In this document: positions 56,565-64,000 of the stretch, in pieces
Position numbering within the stretch: position 1 is the first letter of the stretch
Layout: each line of letters starts with the position of its first letter
Assembly (NCBI RefSeq): GCF_050847355.1
Contig: NZ_CP193758.1
Coordinates: 1-64,000, forward strand
DNA from: Limimaricola sp027213785
GTDB lineage: Bacteria; Pseudomonadota; Alphaproteobacteria; Rhodobacterales; Rhodobacteraceae
Direction: 5' to 3'
Length of the DNA: 64,000 nucleotides
Notes under the pieces: generated by a model
What the model was told of the DNA's origin: nothing
The model's input: the letters and a program-made list of their open reading frames with translations, nothing else
Databases searched by the model: none
Made by a program: the position numbers and the translations under genes

Positions 56565-57851
56565 ATGAAAACGCGTATTTCCACCCTCGCCCTGACCGCG
56601 GCGCTCGGCCTCTCGGCCGCCCCCGCCATGGCACAGGACGCCGCCTGCCCGATCAAGGTCGGCGTGCTCCATTCGCTCTCGGGCACCATGGCGATCTCCG
56701 AGACGACGCTGAAGGACACGGTGCTGATGCTGGTCGAGGACCAGAACGAGAAGGGCGGCCTCCTGGGCTGCGATCTCGAGGCGGTGGTGGTCGACCCGGC
56801 CTCCGACTGGCCGCTCTTCGCCGAGAAGGCGCGCGAACTGCTGACCGTGCACGAGGTCGACGTGATCTTCGGTAACTGGACCAGCGTGTCGCGCAAGTCG
56901 GTGCTGCCGGTGATCGAGGAGCTGAACGGGCTGCTGTTCTATCCGGTGCAGTACGAGGGAGAGGAATCCTCGAAAAACGTGTTCTACACCGGCGCCGCGC
57001 CGAACCAGCAGGCGATCCCCGCCACCGACTACATGATCGAGGAGATGGGCGTCGAGAAATTCGCGCTGCTGGGCACCGACTACGTCTATCCGCGCACCAC
57101 CAACAACATCCTCGAGGCCTATCTCAAGGATCAGGGCGTGGCCGACGCCGACATCTTCGTCAACTACACCCCCTTCGGCCATTCCGACTGGTCCAAGATC
57201 GTCTCGGACGTCGTGGCGCTCGGCGCCGACGGCAAGAAGGTCGGCGTGATCTCGACCATCAACGGCGACGCCAATATCGGCTTCTACAAGGAGCTCGCCG
57301 CGCAGGGCGTCTCGGCCGAGGACATCCCCGTCATCGCCTTCTCGGTGGGCGAGGAGGAGCTGTCGGGTCTCGACACCTCGAACCTCGTCGGCCACCTCGC
57401 GGCGTGGAACTACTTCCAGTCGGCCGAGGGCGAGGCCAACGAGGCCTTCGTCGCCAAGTGGAAGGAGAAGATGGGCGAGGAGCGGGTCACCAACGACCCG
57501 ATGGAGGCGCATTACATCGGCTTCAACATGTGGGCGCAGGCGGTCGAGGATGCCGGCACCGCCGATGTCGATGCGGTGCGCGCGGCGATGTATGGTCAGA
57601 CCTTCGACAACCTGACCGGCTCCACCGCCGAGATGCTGCCCAACCATCACCTGACCAAGCCGGTGCTGATCGGCGAGATCACCGAGGACGGGCAGTTCGA
57701 CATCCTGAGCGAGACCGATCCCGTGCCGGGCGACGCCTGGACCGACTACCTGCCCGAGAGCGCGGTGCTGACCTCGGATTGGCAGGAACTCGATTGCGGC
57801 ATGTACAACACGCAGACCGAGACCTGCGTGCAGACCAAATCGAACTACTGA
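56565..57851 (+). CDS. urtA: Urea ABC transporter substrate-binding protein
   Basis: UrtA is the periplasmic urea-binding protein. The 428 residues begin with a signal peptide (TRISTLALTAALGLSAAPAMA) and continue with the UrtA/AmiC-type fold: IKVGVLHSLSGTMAISETTLKD, VVVDPASDWPLFAEKARELL, VIFGNWTSVSRKSVLPVIEE, FYPVQYEGEESSKNVFYTGAA and NDPMEAHYIGFNMWAQAV. It is the first gene of urtABCDE, divergent from urease. A perfect 11-bp hairpin follows its stop, so its message may be more abundant than that of the membrane genes. Confidence 0.97.
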   Translation: MKTRISTLALTAALGLSAAPAMAQDAACPIKVGVLHSLSGTMAISETTLKDTVLMLVEDQNEKGGLLGCDLEAVVVDPASDWPLFAEKARELLTVHEVDVIFGNWTSVSRKSVLPVIEELNGLLFYPVQYEGEESSKNVFYTGAAPNQQAIPATDYMIEEMGVEKFALLGTDYVYPRTTNNILEAYLKDQGVADADIFVNYTPFGHSDWSKIVSDVVALGADGKKVGVISTINGDANIGFYKELAAQGVSAEDIPVIAFSVGEEELSGLDTSNLVGHLAAWNYFQSAEGEANEAFVAKWKEKMGEERVTNDPMEAHYIGFNMWAQAVEDAGTADVDAVRAAMYGQTFDNLTGSTAEMLPNHHLTKPVLIGEITEDGQFDILSETDPVPGDAWTDYLPESAVLTSDWQELDCGMYNTQTETCVQTKSNY

Positions 57852-57859
57852 GCATGGTC

Positions 57860-57884
57860 GGACCGGGGGCCGGGCCCCCGGTCC
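57860..57884 (+). promoter_or_regulatory. Hairpin between urtA and urtB
   Basis: GGACCGGGGGC (57860-57870) pairs perfectly with GCCCCCGGTCC (57874-57884) around CGG, starting nine bases after the urtA stop. It lacks a T-tract. Such hairpins often protect the 3' end of a binding-protein message or reduce read-through. Confidence 0.65.
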
Positions 57885-57898
57885 CCCTCGGGGGCGGG

Positions 57899-59854
57899 AT
57901 GATGAGACGGACAATCAAGACGGCGCTGGCGGCGCTCTGGCTGGGCCTCGGCGCGGGCATGGCGCAGGCCGGGCCGGTGCAGGACCTGCTGCAGGCGCAG
58001 GGCGCGCTGATCGAGGAAAGCTCGCGGCGCACCATCGGCCCGGCGATCGAGGCGATCGTCGCAAGCGGCCTGCCACGGGTGCAGCCGGTGCTGCAGGCCT
58101 GGCAGGACAAGGCGCTCTGGATCGACGCGGAGGGCCGTTTCTGGCGGGTCATCGAAAAGGACGGGGAAGAGATCCTCGTCGATGTCGATACCGGCGACGA
58201 GGCGGGTCCGGCCGAGACGGATGCGATGGAGCAGATCAAGCCCAACAGCGGCATCCGCGCGCTGATCGGCACCGCGCTGGTGCAGTTCCAGCTCACCGAT
58301 CCCGAGCCGCGCCGCAGGCGGGCCGCGCTGGAATCCATCACCCGCGACCCCGAGCCCGAATTGCTGGCGCCGCTGCGCGCCTCGATCGAGACCGAGGAGG
58401 ACGCGGATCTCCTGGCCCGCAAGATCCGGCTGGAGCGGCTGCTGACCGCGCGCTTCGGCACCGACGAGGCCGAGCGCGTCGCCGCCATCGAGGCGCTGTC
58501 CACCGACACCGCCGTCGAGACCCGCGCCGCCATCAACCCGCTGCTGGCCAGCCGCATGGTGGCGCTGCCCGAGGGCGAGACGCCCCAGGGCAACGTCGCG
58601 CGAGAGCTGTCGCCCGGCGGCGAAAGCCTGTCGCGCGCCGCCGCCTATGGCGCGCTGGTCGATGCCGGGCTGGCGCCGCCGCGTCCCAGCGCCGACGAGA
58701 TCCGCGCCGCGCTCGAGGCCAACCGCGCCGACGGCATGGTCGGCGGCGTGCCGGTCGAGACGCTGGGCGATCCGGAGGCCCGCGCCCGCGCCTATGACGC
58801 GCTCGCCGCCGATGGCCTCGTGGCCCCCCGCGTCGATGAGGCCGATGTCGACGCGGCGCTGGCCGCCCACGCCTTCTTCGACATCTATACCGAACCCTCG
58901 GAGGCCGTGACCGATGCCGCCCGCGCGGCGCTCACCTCGATCGGCATCAGGGTCGGCGCGATGAAGGGGGTCGATATCGGCCTCGACGCGCTCTCGCTCG
59001 CCTCGATCTACTTCCTCGCCGCGATCGGCCTCGCCGTCACCTTCGGGGTGATGGGGGTGATCAACATGGCGCATGGCGAATTCATCATGATGGGCGCCTA
59101 TACCGCCTATCTGGTGCAGCAGATCGTGCCCGACCGGACGCTGTCGCTGATCGCGGCGCTGCCGGCGGCCTTCGTGGTCACCTTCGCCGCCGGCGTCGCG
59201 ATGGAGCGGCTGGTGATCCGGCATCTCTACAAGCGCCCGCTGGAGACGCTGCTCGCCACCTTCGGCATCTCGATCGCGCTGCAGCAGCTCGCCAAGATCA
59301 TCTTCGGCACGCAGGCCCGGCCGCTCACCGCGCCGGGCTGGCTCGGCGGCGCCTGGATCGTCAACGACGTGGTCGGCATCAGCCATATCCGCATCGCGAT
59401 CTTCGTGCTGGCGCTGATGTTCCTCGGCTTCTTCCTGTTCCTGATGAAGCGCACCCGGCTCGGGCTCGAGACCCGCTCGGTGACCCAGAACCCCGGCATG
59501 GCGGCCTCGGTCGGTATCGATCCAGGCCGGGTCAACATGCTGACCTTCGGGCTTGGCTCGGGCATCGCGGGCATCGCCGGTGTCGCCATCGGGCTCTACG
59601 CCAAGGTCACCTCCGAGATGGGTGCCGACTACATCGTGCAGAGCTTCATGACCGTCGTGGTCGGCGGCGTCGGCAACATCTGGGGCACGCTGGCGGGCGC
59701 CGCGATGATCGGCGGTCTGCAGAAGGGCATCGAGGTTCTGAACCCCTCGAACACGCTGGCGGCGCAGACATGGATGATCGTCGCCGTCATCATCTTCATC
59801 CAGTTCCGGCCGCGCGGCATCATCGCGCTCCGGGGCCGCGCCGCGGGGGACTGA
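57899..59854 (+). CDS. urtB: Urea ABC transporter permease UrtB
   Basis: UrtB is a LivH-type inner-membrane permease with a long N-terminal extension. The 651 residues begin with a signal-like segment (TALAALWLGLGAGMAQAG). A helical periplasmic region follows to about residue 355, as in many UrtB proteins. The rest has about eight spans with GLAVTFGVMGVINMAHGEFIMMGAY, YKRPLETLLATFGISIALQQ and NPGMAASVGIDPGRVNMLTFGLG. Two adjacent ATGs (57899, 57902) can serve as start. Confidence 0.95.
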   Translation: MMRRTIKTALAALWLGLGAGMAQAGPVQDLLQAQGALIEESSRRTIGPAIEAIVASGLPRVQPVLQAWQDKALWIDAEGRFWRVIEKDGEEILVDVDTGDEAGPAETDAMEQIKPNSGIRALIGTALVQFQLTDPEPRRRRAALESITRDPEPELLAPLRASIETEEDADLLARKIRLERLLTARFGTDEAERVAAIEALSTDTAVETRAAINPLLASRMVALPEGETPQGNVARELSPGGESLSRAAAYGALVDAGLAPPRPSADEIRAALEANRADGMVGGVPVETLGDPEARARAYDALAADGLVAPRVDEADVDAALAAHAFFDIYTEPSEAVTDAARAALTSIGIRVGAMKGVDIGLDALSLASIYFLAAIGLAVTFGVMGVINMAHGEFIMMGAYTAYLVQQIVPDRTLSLIAALPAAFVVTFAAGVAMERLVIRHLYKRPLETLLATFGISIALQQLAKIIFGTQARPLTAPGWLGGAWIVNDVVGISHIRIAIFVLALMFLGFFLFLMKRTRLGLETRSVTQNPGMAASVGIDPGRVNMLTFGLGSGIAGIAGVAIGLYAKVTSEMGADYIVQSFMTVVVGGVGNIWGTLAGAAMIGGLQKGIEVLNPSNTLAAQTWMIVAVIIFIQFRPRGIIALRGRAAGD

Positions 59855-59891
59855 CCGTGATCCGCATCGCCATTCAAAGATCGGAGGCCGC

Positions 59892-61115
59892 ATGACCGGC
59901 TCGTTTCTCAAGCGCAACCCGTCGGTGCCGGTGGTGCTGGGACTGCTGCTGATCGGCACGCTCGCCATCACCGCGATGGCGGCCTCGGGCGGGCTCTCGA
60001 CCAGCTTCGTCAAGACGCTGGGGATGACGCTCTGCCTCGCGCTGGCCGCGCTCGCCATGGACCTGGTCTGGGGCTATGCCGGCATCCTGTCTCTGGGCAA
60101 CATCGCCTTCTTCGCGCTCGGCGGCTACATGATCGGCATGTGGCTGATGACCGCGCGGACCGAAGGGATCGTCGCCGAAAGCCTCGCCGGTCAGGCGATC
60201 CCGCCGACGCCGCAGGAGATCCGCGACGCGGTGGGCGGGCAGATCTTCGGCGTGGTCGGATCCTCGGACTTCCCGGCGATCTGGGCCTTCTCGGGCTCGC
60301 TGCCGGCGCAGCTCGCGCTCGTCGTGCTCGTGCCCTCGGCGCTGGCGCTGGTCTTCGGCTGGCTCGCCTTTCGCAGCCGCGTCACCGGCGTCTACCTGTC
60401 GATCCTGACCCAGGCGATGACGCTGGCGCTGGCGCTCTACCTGTTCCAGAACGATGCGGGCCTGCGCGGCAATAACGGGCTGTCGGGGCTGCAGAACCTG
60501 CCGGGGCTCTCGGGCGTGCCGCAATCCACCGTCTCGCTGTGGTTCCTGTGGGGATCGGCGCTGGCGCTGGGACTGGGCTACCTGCTCTGCGCCTTCGTGG
60601 TGTCGGGCAAGTTCGGGGCGATCCTGCGCGGCATCCGCGACAACGAGGCGCGGGTGCGGTTTCTCGGCTACCCGGTCGAGGGCTACAAGCTCGCCGTCTT
60701 CACCCTGTCGGCGGCGATCACCGGCATCGCGGGTGCGCTCTACTACCCGCAGGCGGGGATCGTGAACCCGGCCGAGATGATGCCGATCGCCTCGATCTAC
60801 CTCGCGGTCTGGGTGGCGATCGGCGGGCGCGGACGGCTCTATGGCGCGGTGATCGGCGCCATTGCGGTCAGCCTGATCTCCTCCTTCTTCACCTCGGGCA
60901 AGCTGCCCGATCTCGATCTCGGGCCGCTGCGGCTCGTCTGGGTCGACTGGTGGCTGGTGATGCTGGGCTTCAGCTTCGTGCTGGTCACGCTGCTGGCTCC
61001 CAAGGGGCTGGGCGGGCTGGTGGATCTGTGGACCCAGCGCCGCCGCCCGGCGCGGCATGGCGCCGATCTCGGCCCCGATCAGGGCAGCTTCCGCGAAGAG
61101 GAGGCCAAGGCATGA
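59892..61115 (+). CDS. urtC: Urea ABC transporter permease UrtC
   Basis: UrtC is the second (LivM-type) permease. The 407-residue protein has about ten membrane spans, with LVWGYAGILSLGNIAFFALGGYMIG, FRSRVTGVYLSILTQAMTLA, the GNNGLSGLQNLPGLSG loop specific to UrtC and ILRGIRDNEARVRFLGY. The last codons overlap the start of urtD (ATGA). CGGAGGC is upstream of the ATG. Confidence 0.96.
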   Translation: MTGSFLKRNPSVPVVLGLLLIGTLAITAMAASGGLSTSFVKTLGMTLCLALAALAMDLVWGYAGILSLGNIAFFALGGYMIGMWLMTARTEGIVAESLAGQAIPPTPQEIRDAVGGQIFGVVGSSDFPAIWAFSGSLPAQLALVVLVPSALALVFGWLAFRSRVTGVYLSILTQAMTLALALYLFQNDAGLRGNNGLSGLQNLPGLSGVPQSTVSLWFLWGSALALGLGYLLCAFVVSGKFGAILRGIRDNEARVRFLGYPVEGYKLAVFTLSAAITGIAGALYYPQAGIVNPAEMMPIASIYLAVWVAIGGRGRLYGAVIGAIAVSLISSFFTSGKLPDLDLGPLRLVWVDWWLVMLGFSFVLVTLLAPKGLGGLVDLWTQRRRPARHGADLGPDQGSFREEEAKA

Positions 61116-61852
61116 GCACGCTTCTCGAAGTCTCGGGCGTCTCGGTCAGCTTCGACGGCTTCCGCGCCATCAACAACCTGTCCTTCCACATGGGCGCGTC
61201 CGAACTGCGCGCGGTGATCGGACCCAACGGCGCGGGCAAGACCACCTTCATGGACATCGTCACCGGCAAGACCCGGCCCGACAAGGGCACGATCCGCTGG
61301 GGCGAAAAGGGGATCTCGCTGCTGGGCCTGTCCGAGGCGCGGATCGCCCGCGAAGGGGTGGGGCGCAAGTTCCAGAAGCCAACCGTGTTCGAAGACCAGA
61401 CCGTGCGCGCCAACCTGCTGGTGGCGCTGAAAAACAAGCGCGGCCCCTTCGCGGCGCTGTTCTGGCGGCCCGGCCCCGCCGAACTGGAGCGGGTCGACGC
61501 GCTGTCCGAAACCATCGGCCTTGCCGCGCATCTCGACCGCAAGTCGGGCGAACTCAGCCACGGCCAGAAGCAGTGGCTGGAGATCGGCATGCTGCTGGCG
61601 CAGGAGCCGCGGCTGCTGCTCGTGGACGAACCCGCCGCCGGGATGACCGTGGCCGAGCGCGAGAAGACCACCGAGATCCTCGTCGAGGCGGCGAAGACCC
61701 GCGCCGTGGTGGTGGTCGAGCACGACATGGAGTTCGTGCGGCGGCTGAACTGCCGGGTGACGGTGCTGCACGAGGGATCGGTGCTGGCCGAAGGCAGCCT
61801 CGACCACGTGACCTCCAACCCCGACGTCATCGACGTCTATCTGGGACGATAA
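61112..61852 (+). CDS. urtD: Urea ABC transporter ATP-binding protein UrtD
   Basis: UrtD is one of the two ATPases. The 246 residues contain Walker A (VIGPNGAGKTTFMDIVTG), Q-loop region (GVGRKFQKPTVFEDQTV), ABC signature variant (LSHGQKQWLEIGMLL) and Walker B (RLLLVDEPAAGMTVAERE). The LSHGQKQWLE signature is characteristic of UrtD. It is coupled to urtC, and urtE begins two bases after its stop. Confidence 0.97.
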   Translation: MSTLLEVSGVSVSFDGFRAINNLSFHMGASELRAVIGPNGAGKTTFMDIVTGKTRPDKGTIRWGEKGISLLGLSEARIAREGVGRKFQKPTVFEDQTVRANLLVALKNKRGPFAALFWRPGPAELERVDALSETIGLAAHLDRKSGELSHGQKQWLEIGMLLAQEPRLLLVDEPAAGMTVAEREKTTEILVEAAKTRAVVVVEHDMEFVRRLNCRVTVLHEGSVLAEGSLDHVTSNPDVIDVYLGR

Positions 61853-61854
61853 CC

Positions 61855-62550
61855 ATGCTCCAAGTGGACAGGCTCGACCTGCATTACGGCCACAGCCAGA
61901 TCCTCGACGGCGTCTCGCTCGAGGCCTGCCCCGGCGAGGTGACCTGCGTGATGGGCACCAACGGCGTCGGCAAGACCAGCCTGCTCAAGGCGCTGGCCGG
62001 GCGGCACCCGACCAGCCGGGGCGAGATCCGGCTGGATGGCGACGCGGTCACCGGGCTCTCGGCCCATGCCAAGGCGCGGCGCGGCATCGGCTACGTGCCG
62101 CAGGGGCGCGAGGTGTTCCCGCTCCTGACCGTGCGCGAGAACCTCGAGACCGCCTTTGCCGGGCTGCCGCGCGCCGAGCGCAAGGTGCCGGACGAGATCT
62201 ACGAGCTGTTCCCGGTGCTGCACGAGATGCGGCAACGGCGCGGCGGCGACCTCTCGGGCGGCCAGCAGCAGCAGCTCTCCATCGCCCGCGCGCTGGTGCT
62301 CAGGCCGCGCGTGCTGCTGCTCGACGAGCCGACGGAAGGGATTCAGCCTAACATCATCGCCCAGATCGGCCGAGTGATCGCCAAGCTGCGCGACCGGGGC
62401 GACATGGCGATCGTGCTGGTCGAGCAGTATTTCGACTTTGCCTATGATCTCGCTGATCGCTTCGTGGTGATGCGGCGCGGCGCGGTGACGCTTTCGGGCG
62501 CGCGCGACGACGTGCCGCGCGAGCGGCTGCTCTCGGAGGTCTCGGTCTGA
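61855..62550 (+). CDS. urtE: Urea ABC transporter ATP-binding protein UrtE
   Basis: UrtE is the second ATPase. The 231 residues show Walker A (CVMGTNGVGKTSLLKALAG), GIGYVPQGREVFPLLTVREN, ABC signature (DLSGGQQQQLSIARALVL), Walker B (RVLLLDEPTEGIQPNI) and the switch histidine replaced by Gln in LVEQYFDFAYDLADR, as is usual in UrtE. It is the last gene of the operon and converges on the DUF2252 gene, four bases away. Confidence 0.97.
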   Translation: MLQVDRLDLHYGHSQILDGVSLEACPGEVTCVMGTNGVGKTSLLKALAGRHPTSRGEIRLDGDAVTGLSAHAKARRGIGYVPQGREVFPLLTVRENLETAFAGLPRAERKVPDEIYELFPVLHEMRQRRGGDLSGGQQQQLSIARALVLRPRVLLLDEPTEGIQPNIIAQIGRVIAKLRDRGDMAIVLVEQYFDFAYDLADRFVVMRRGAVTLSGARDDVPRERLLSEVSV

Positions 62551-62554
62551 CCGC

Positions 62555-63958
62555 TCAGCGGTAGCTGCGCCGCAGATCCTCGAAGGCGCCATGCGCGTGG
62601 TCGCGGCGAAAGCTCTCGTGGTCGCGGCGCAGCCGGGCCAGCGCCTCCTCGGCGAAGTCGAGGATGTCGGCCACGAAGAGCTTGCGCGGCCCGATCGCCT
62701 CGAGGATGCGCGGCTCCACGTCGTAATCGATCTGCCCGACCTCGTCGGAGCGGGCATGCGCCTGCGCCAGCGCCCGACCGCAGACCCGCGCATAGGCCTT
62801 CCAGGTCTTCTTCGACAGCTCGTCGAGATCGATGTCCTCTCGGAACGGCGCGCGTTCGCGCGACATGAAGCTCTCGCCCTCGATCTCGACCTCACCGTAG
62901 AACACGTCGCCATGGGCGAGATGCACCGACTGCCCATGCGCGATCCGGGCCCCCAGCTCGCCCGAGTCGAAGCCGGTCTCGGGCACAAGCCCGCTCAGCG
63001 CCGAGCGGCGGGCGCGCTTGAACTCGATGATCAGGTCGTCGGTGGCGTCGCCCGACGGGCCTTCGAGCAGCACGTAGTAGCGCGGCAGGCCGAGCGAGGC
63101 GGTACCCTGCCCATGTCGGATCGCCACGTCCTTGACCTTCAGACCCTCGATCCGGCGCGAACACCCGACCTTGTCGCCCGCGGCGAGCCTGTCGATCTGC
63201 TTCTGGAACTCCTCGACCCTGCGCGATACCGGGGTGAACTCCTCATTGGCGCGAAAGCCGCGTCCGGTCTCGTCGAGATAGCGGTCGCGCAGCCAGTCGG
63301 TCCGCGAGGTCCGCGCCTCCTCGAACAGCCGCCGGATCACCTTGGGGCTGTTGTCGGGGCGCAGTTCCTCGCCGGACTCGGTGCCGCTCCTGGCATAGAA
63401 CTCCATGCCGTCGAGATAGCCGTCGATGAAGGCCCGGGCGATCTTGCGCTGCGCCTTGGCGCCGTAGCCGCACTTTTCCCCGGCGCCGAGCATGAAGCCC
63501 GTCGCGCCGCGCTTCAGGTCCCAGGTGAAGGGACCGTAGCAGACATCGTCGAAATCGTTGACGCCGAAGATCGGCACGTTGTCGGCATTGGGCATCACCC
63601 CGAAATTGCCCGGATGCACGTCCCCCAGCAGCAGCACCGTCGGCATCCGCGAATCCTCGCCCGCCATGTCGCGGTGAAACAGCAGCGAGGTACCCCGGAA
63701 GAAGGCGAAGAGCGAGCTTGAGAGCTTGTCGAACTTGCGCTGCGCGCCGACCGCCTTCTGGTCGATCCGCGTCGCGTGGTCCTCGATGATCGTGTCGCGC
63801 ACATGCATGCGCCGGTCATGGCCAGTGAGCTGGCCGGGCCGCATCGCGCAGCCATCGGCGGCATAGCGTTGCGCCAAGGCCCGGAACGCCTCGACGCGCG
63901 GCTCCAGCGGCGCCTCGACCGGCGTGGCCTTCTTGTTCGATGTCCTGCCCTTGGCCAT
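62555..63958 (-). CDS. DUF2252 family protein (kinase-like fold)
   Basis: This 467-residue protein matches DUF2252, an uncharacterised family with features of protein/aminoglycoside kinase folds. Visible are FAFFRGTSLLFHRDM, VLLLGDVHPGNFGVMPNADN, FGVNDFDDVCYGPFTWDLKR (a catalytic-loop and DFD-like pair), SARFKRARRS-type lysines near 320 and a C-terminal GRALAQAHARSDEVGQIDY. It begins MAKGRTSNKK, a basic N-terminus. Substrate and role are unknown. The stop is four bases from urtE, convergent. Confidence 0.9.
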   Translation of the reverse strand: MAKGRTSNKKATPVEAPLEPRVEAFRALAQRYAADGCAMRPGQLTGHDRRMHVRDTIIEDHATRIDQKAVGAQRKFDKLSSSLFAFFRGTSLLFHRDMAGEDSRMPTVLLLGDVHPGNFGVMPNADNVPIFGVNDFDDVCYGPFTWDLKRGATGFMLGAGEKCGYGAKAQRKIARAFIDGYLDGMEFYARSGTESGEELRPDNSPKVIRRLFEEARTSRTDWLRDRYLDETGRGFRANEEFTPVSRRVEEFQKQIDRLAAGDKVGCSRRIEGLKVKDVAIRHGQGTASLGLPRYYVLLEGPSGDATDDLIIEFKRARRSALSGLVPETGFDSGELGARIAHGQSVHLAHGDVFYGEVEIEGESFMSRERAPFREDIDLDELSKKTWKAYARVCGRALAQAHARSDEVGQIDYDVEPRILEAIGPRKLFVADILDFAEEALARLRRDHESFRRDHAHGAFEDLRRSYR

Positions 63959-64000
63959 GACGCTCCTCGTGCCCGGCGCATCCGCCCGGGATGCCTCTCG

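Noticed and set aside
1..64000. tRNA, rRNA or CRISPR array
   Set aside because: No cloverleaf with conserved TTCGA-type T-arm and CCA end, no rRNA-like stretch and no regularly spaced repeats were recognised on either strand.

Overview
The window looks like a secondary replicon (large plasmid or chromid) of a Rhodobacteraceae/Paracoccaceae-type alphaproteobacterium. The DNA is very GC-rich. The left end carries a plasmid-type parA-parB pair studded with four copies of one 18-bp palindrome. The gene set is typical of the group: ornithine cyclodeaminase with an Lrp regulator, DUF1127 proteins, a long-type isocitrate lyase with an ScfR/RamB-type regulator, PuuD, and urease beside a Urt urea transporter. 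House-keeping-like genes (queF, thi operon, kbl-tdh) favour a chromid over a dispensable plasmid, but this is inference. No replicase gene, rRNA, tRNA or CRISPR array was found.

Layout. 0.2-3.1 kb: partition module and a small DUF2934 protein. 3.3-10.7 kb: queF, phosphohexomutase, exported and membrane proteins, a Wza-like lipoprotein, a DUF2793 protein and the urate oxidase PuuD. 10.7-16.8 kb: a Phd-VapC toxin-antitoxin pair, ocd/lrp, a thiolase, a phasin-like protein, an exported protein and an Ala-rich disordered protein. 16.8-21.6 kb: isocitrate lyase and a degenerate malate-synthase-like protein, divergent from an ScfR-type regulator. 21.7-26.2 kb: TPP riboswitch and thiD-thiO-thiS-thiG-thiE-thiF. 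26.3-28.5 kb: threonine catabolism (kbl-tdh). 28.6-32.7 kb: small proteins, an SDR and an orphan LuxR regulator with a lux-box-like site. 32.7-37.8 kb: a beta-glucan/cellulose-type synthase operon with a HAMP sensor lacking an output domain. 38.1-44.3 kb: LysR-controlled non-phosphorylative L-arabinose (or D-galactose) pathway. 44.4-48.9 kb: GNAT, MFS and a mechanosensitive channel. 49.0-50.1 kb: an IS110-family element with a candidate bridge RNA. 50.4-56.2 kb: DUF1127 and the urease operon on the minus strand (ureD-A-orf50-B-lprI-C-E-F-G). 56.5-62.6 kb: divergent urtABCDE. 62.5-64 kb: a DUF2252 protein.

Functional links. Urt imports urea and urease releases ammonia and CO2. PuuD opens urate degradation, which can also end in urea. 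Isocitrate lyase gives glyoxylate and succinate from acetate-type substrates. Kbl and Tdh turn threonine into glycine and acetyl-CoA. The arabinose cluster feeds 2-oxoglutarate to the TCA cycle. The replicon reads as a scavenging and carbon/nitrogen assimilation module.

The points most worth a second look are: partition palindromes embedded in the parB coding sequence in two frames; a malate-synthase homologue that has lost its Mg ligand and catalytic base; a threonine dehydrogenase with all four structural-zinc cysteines replaced; a ureD gene with a good Shine-Dalgarno but ATC where the start should be; two exported or membrane proteins inserted among the urease structural genes; a lux-box upstream of a LuxR solo; and the IS110 leader hairpin.
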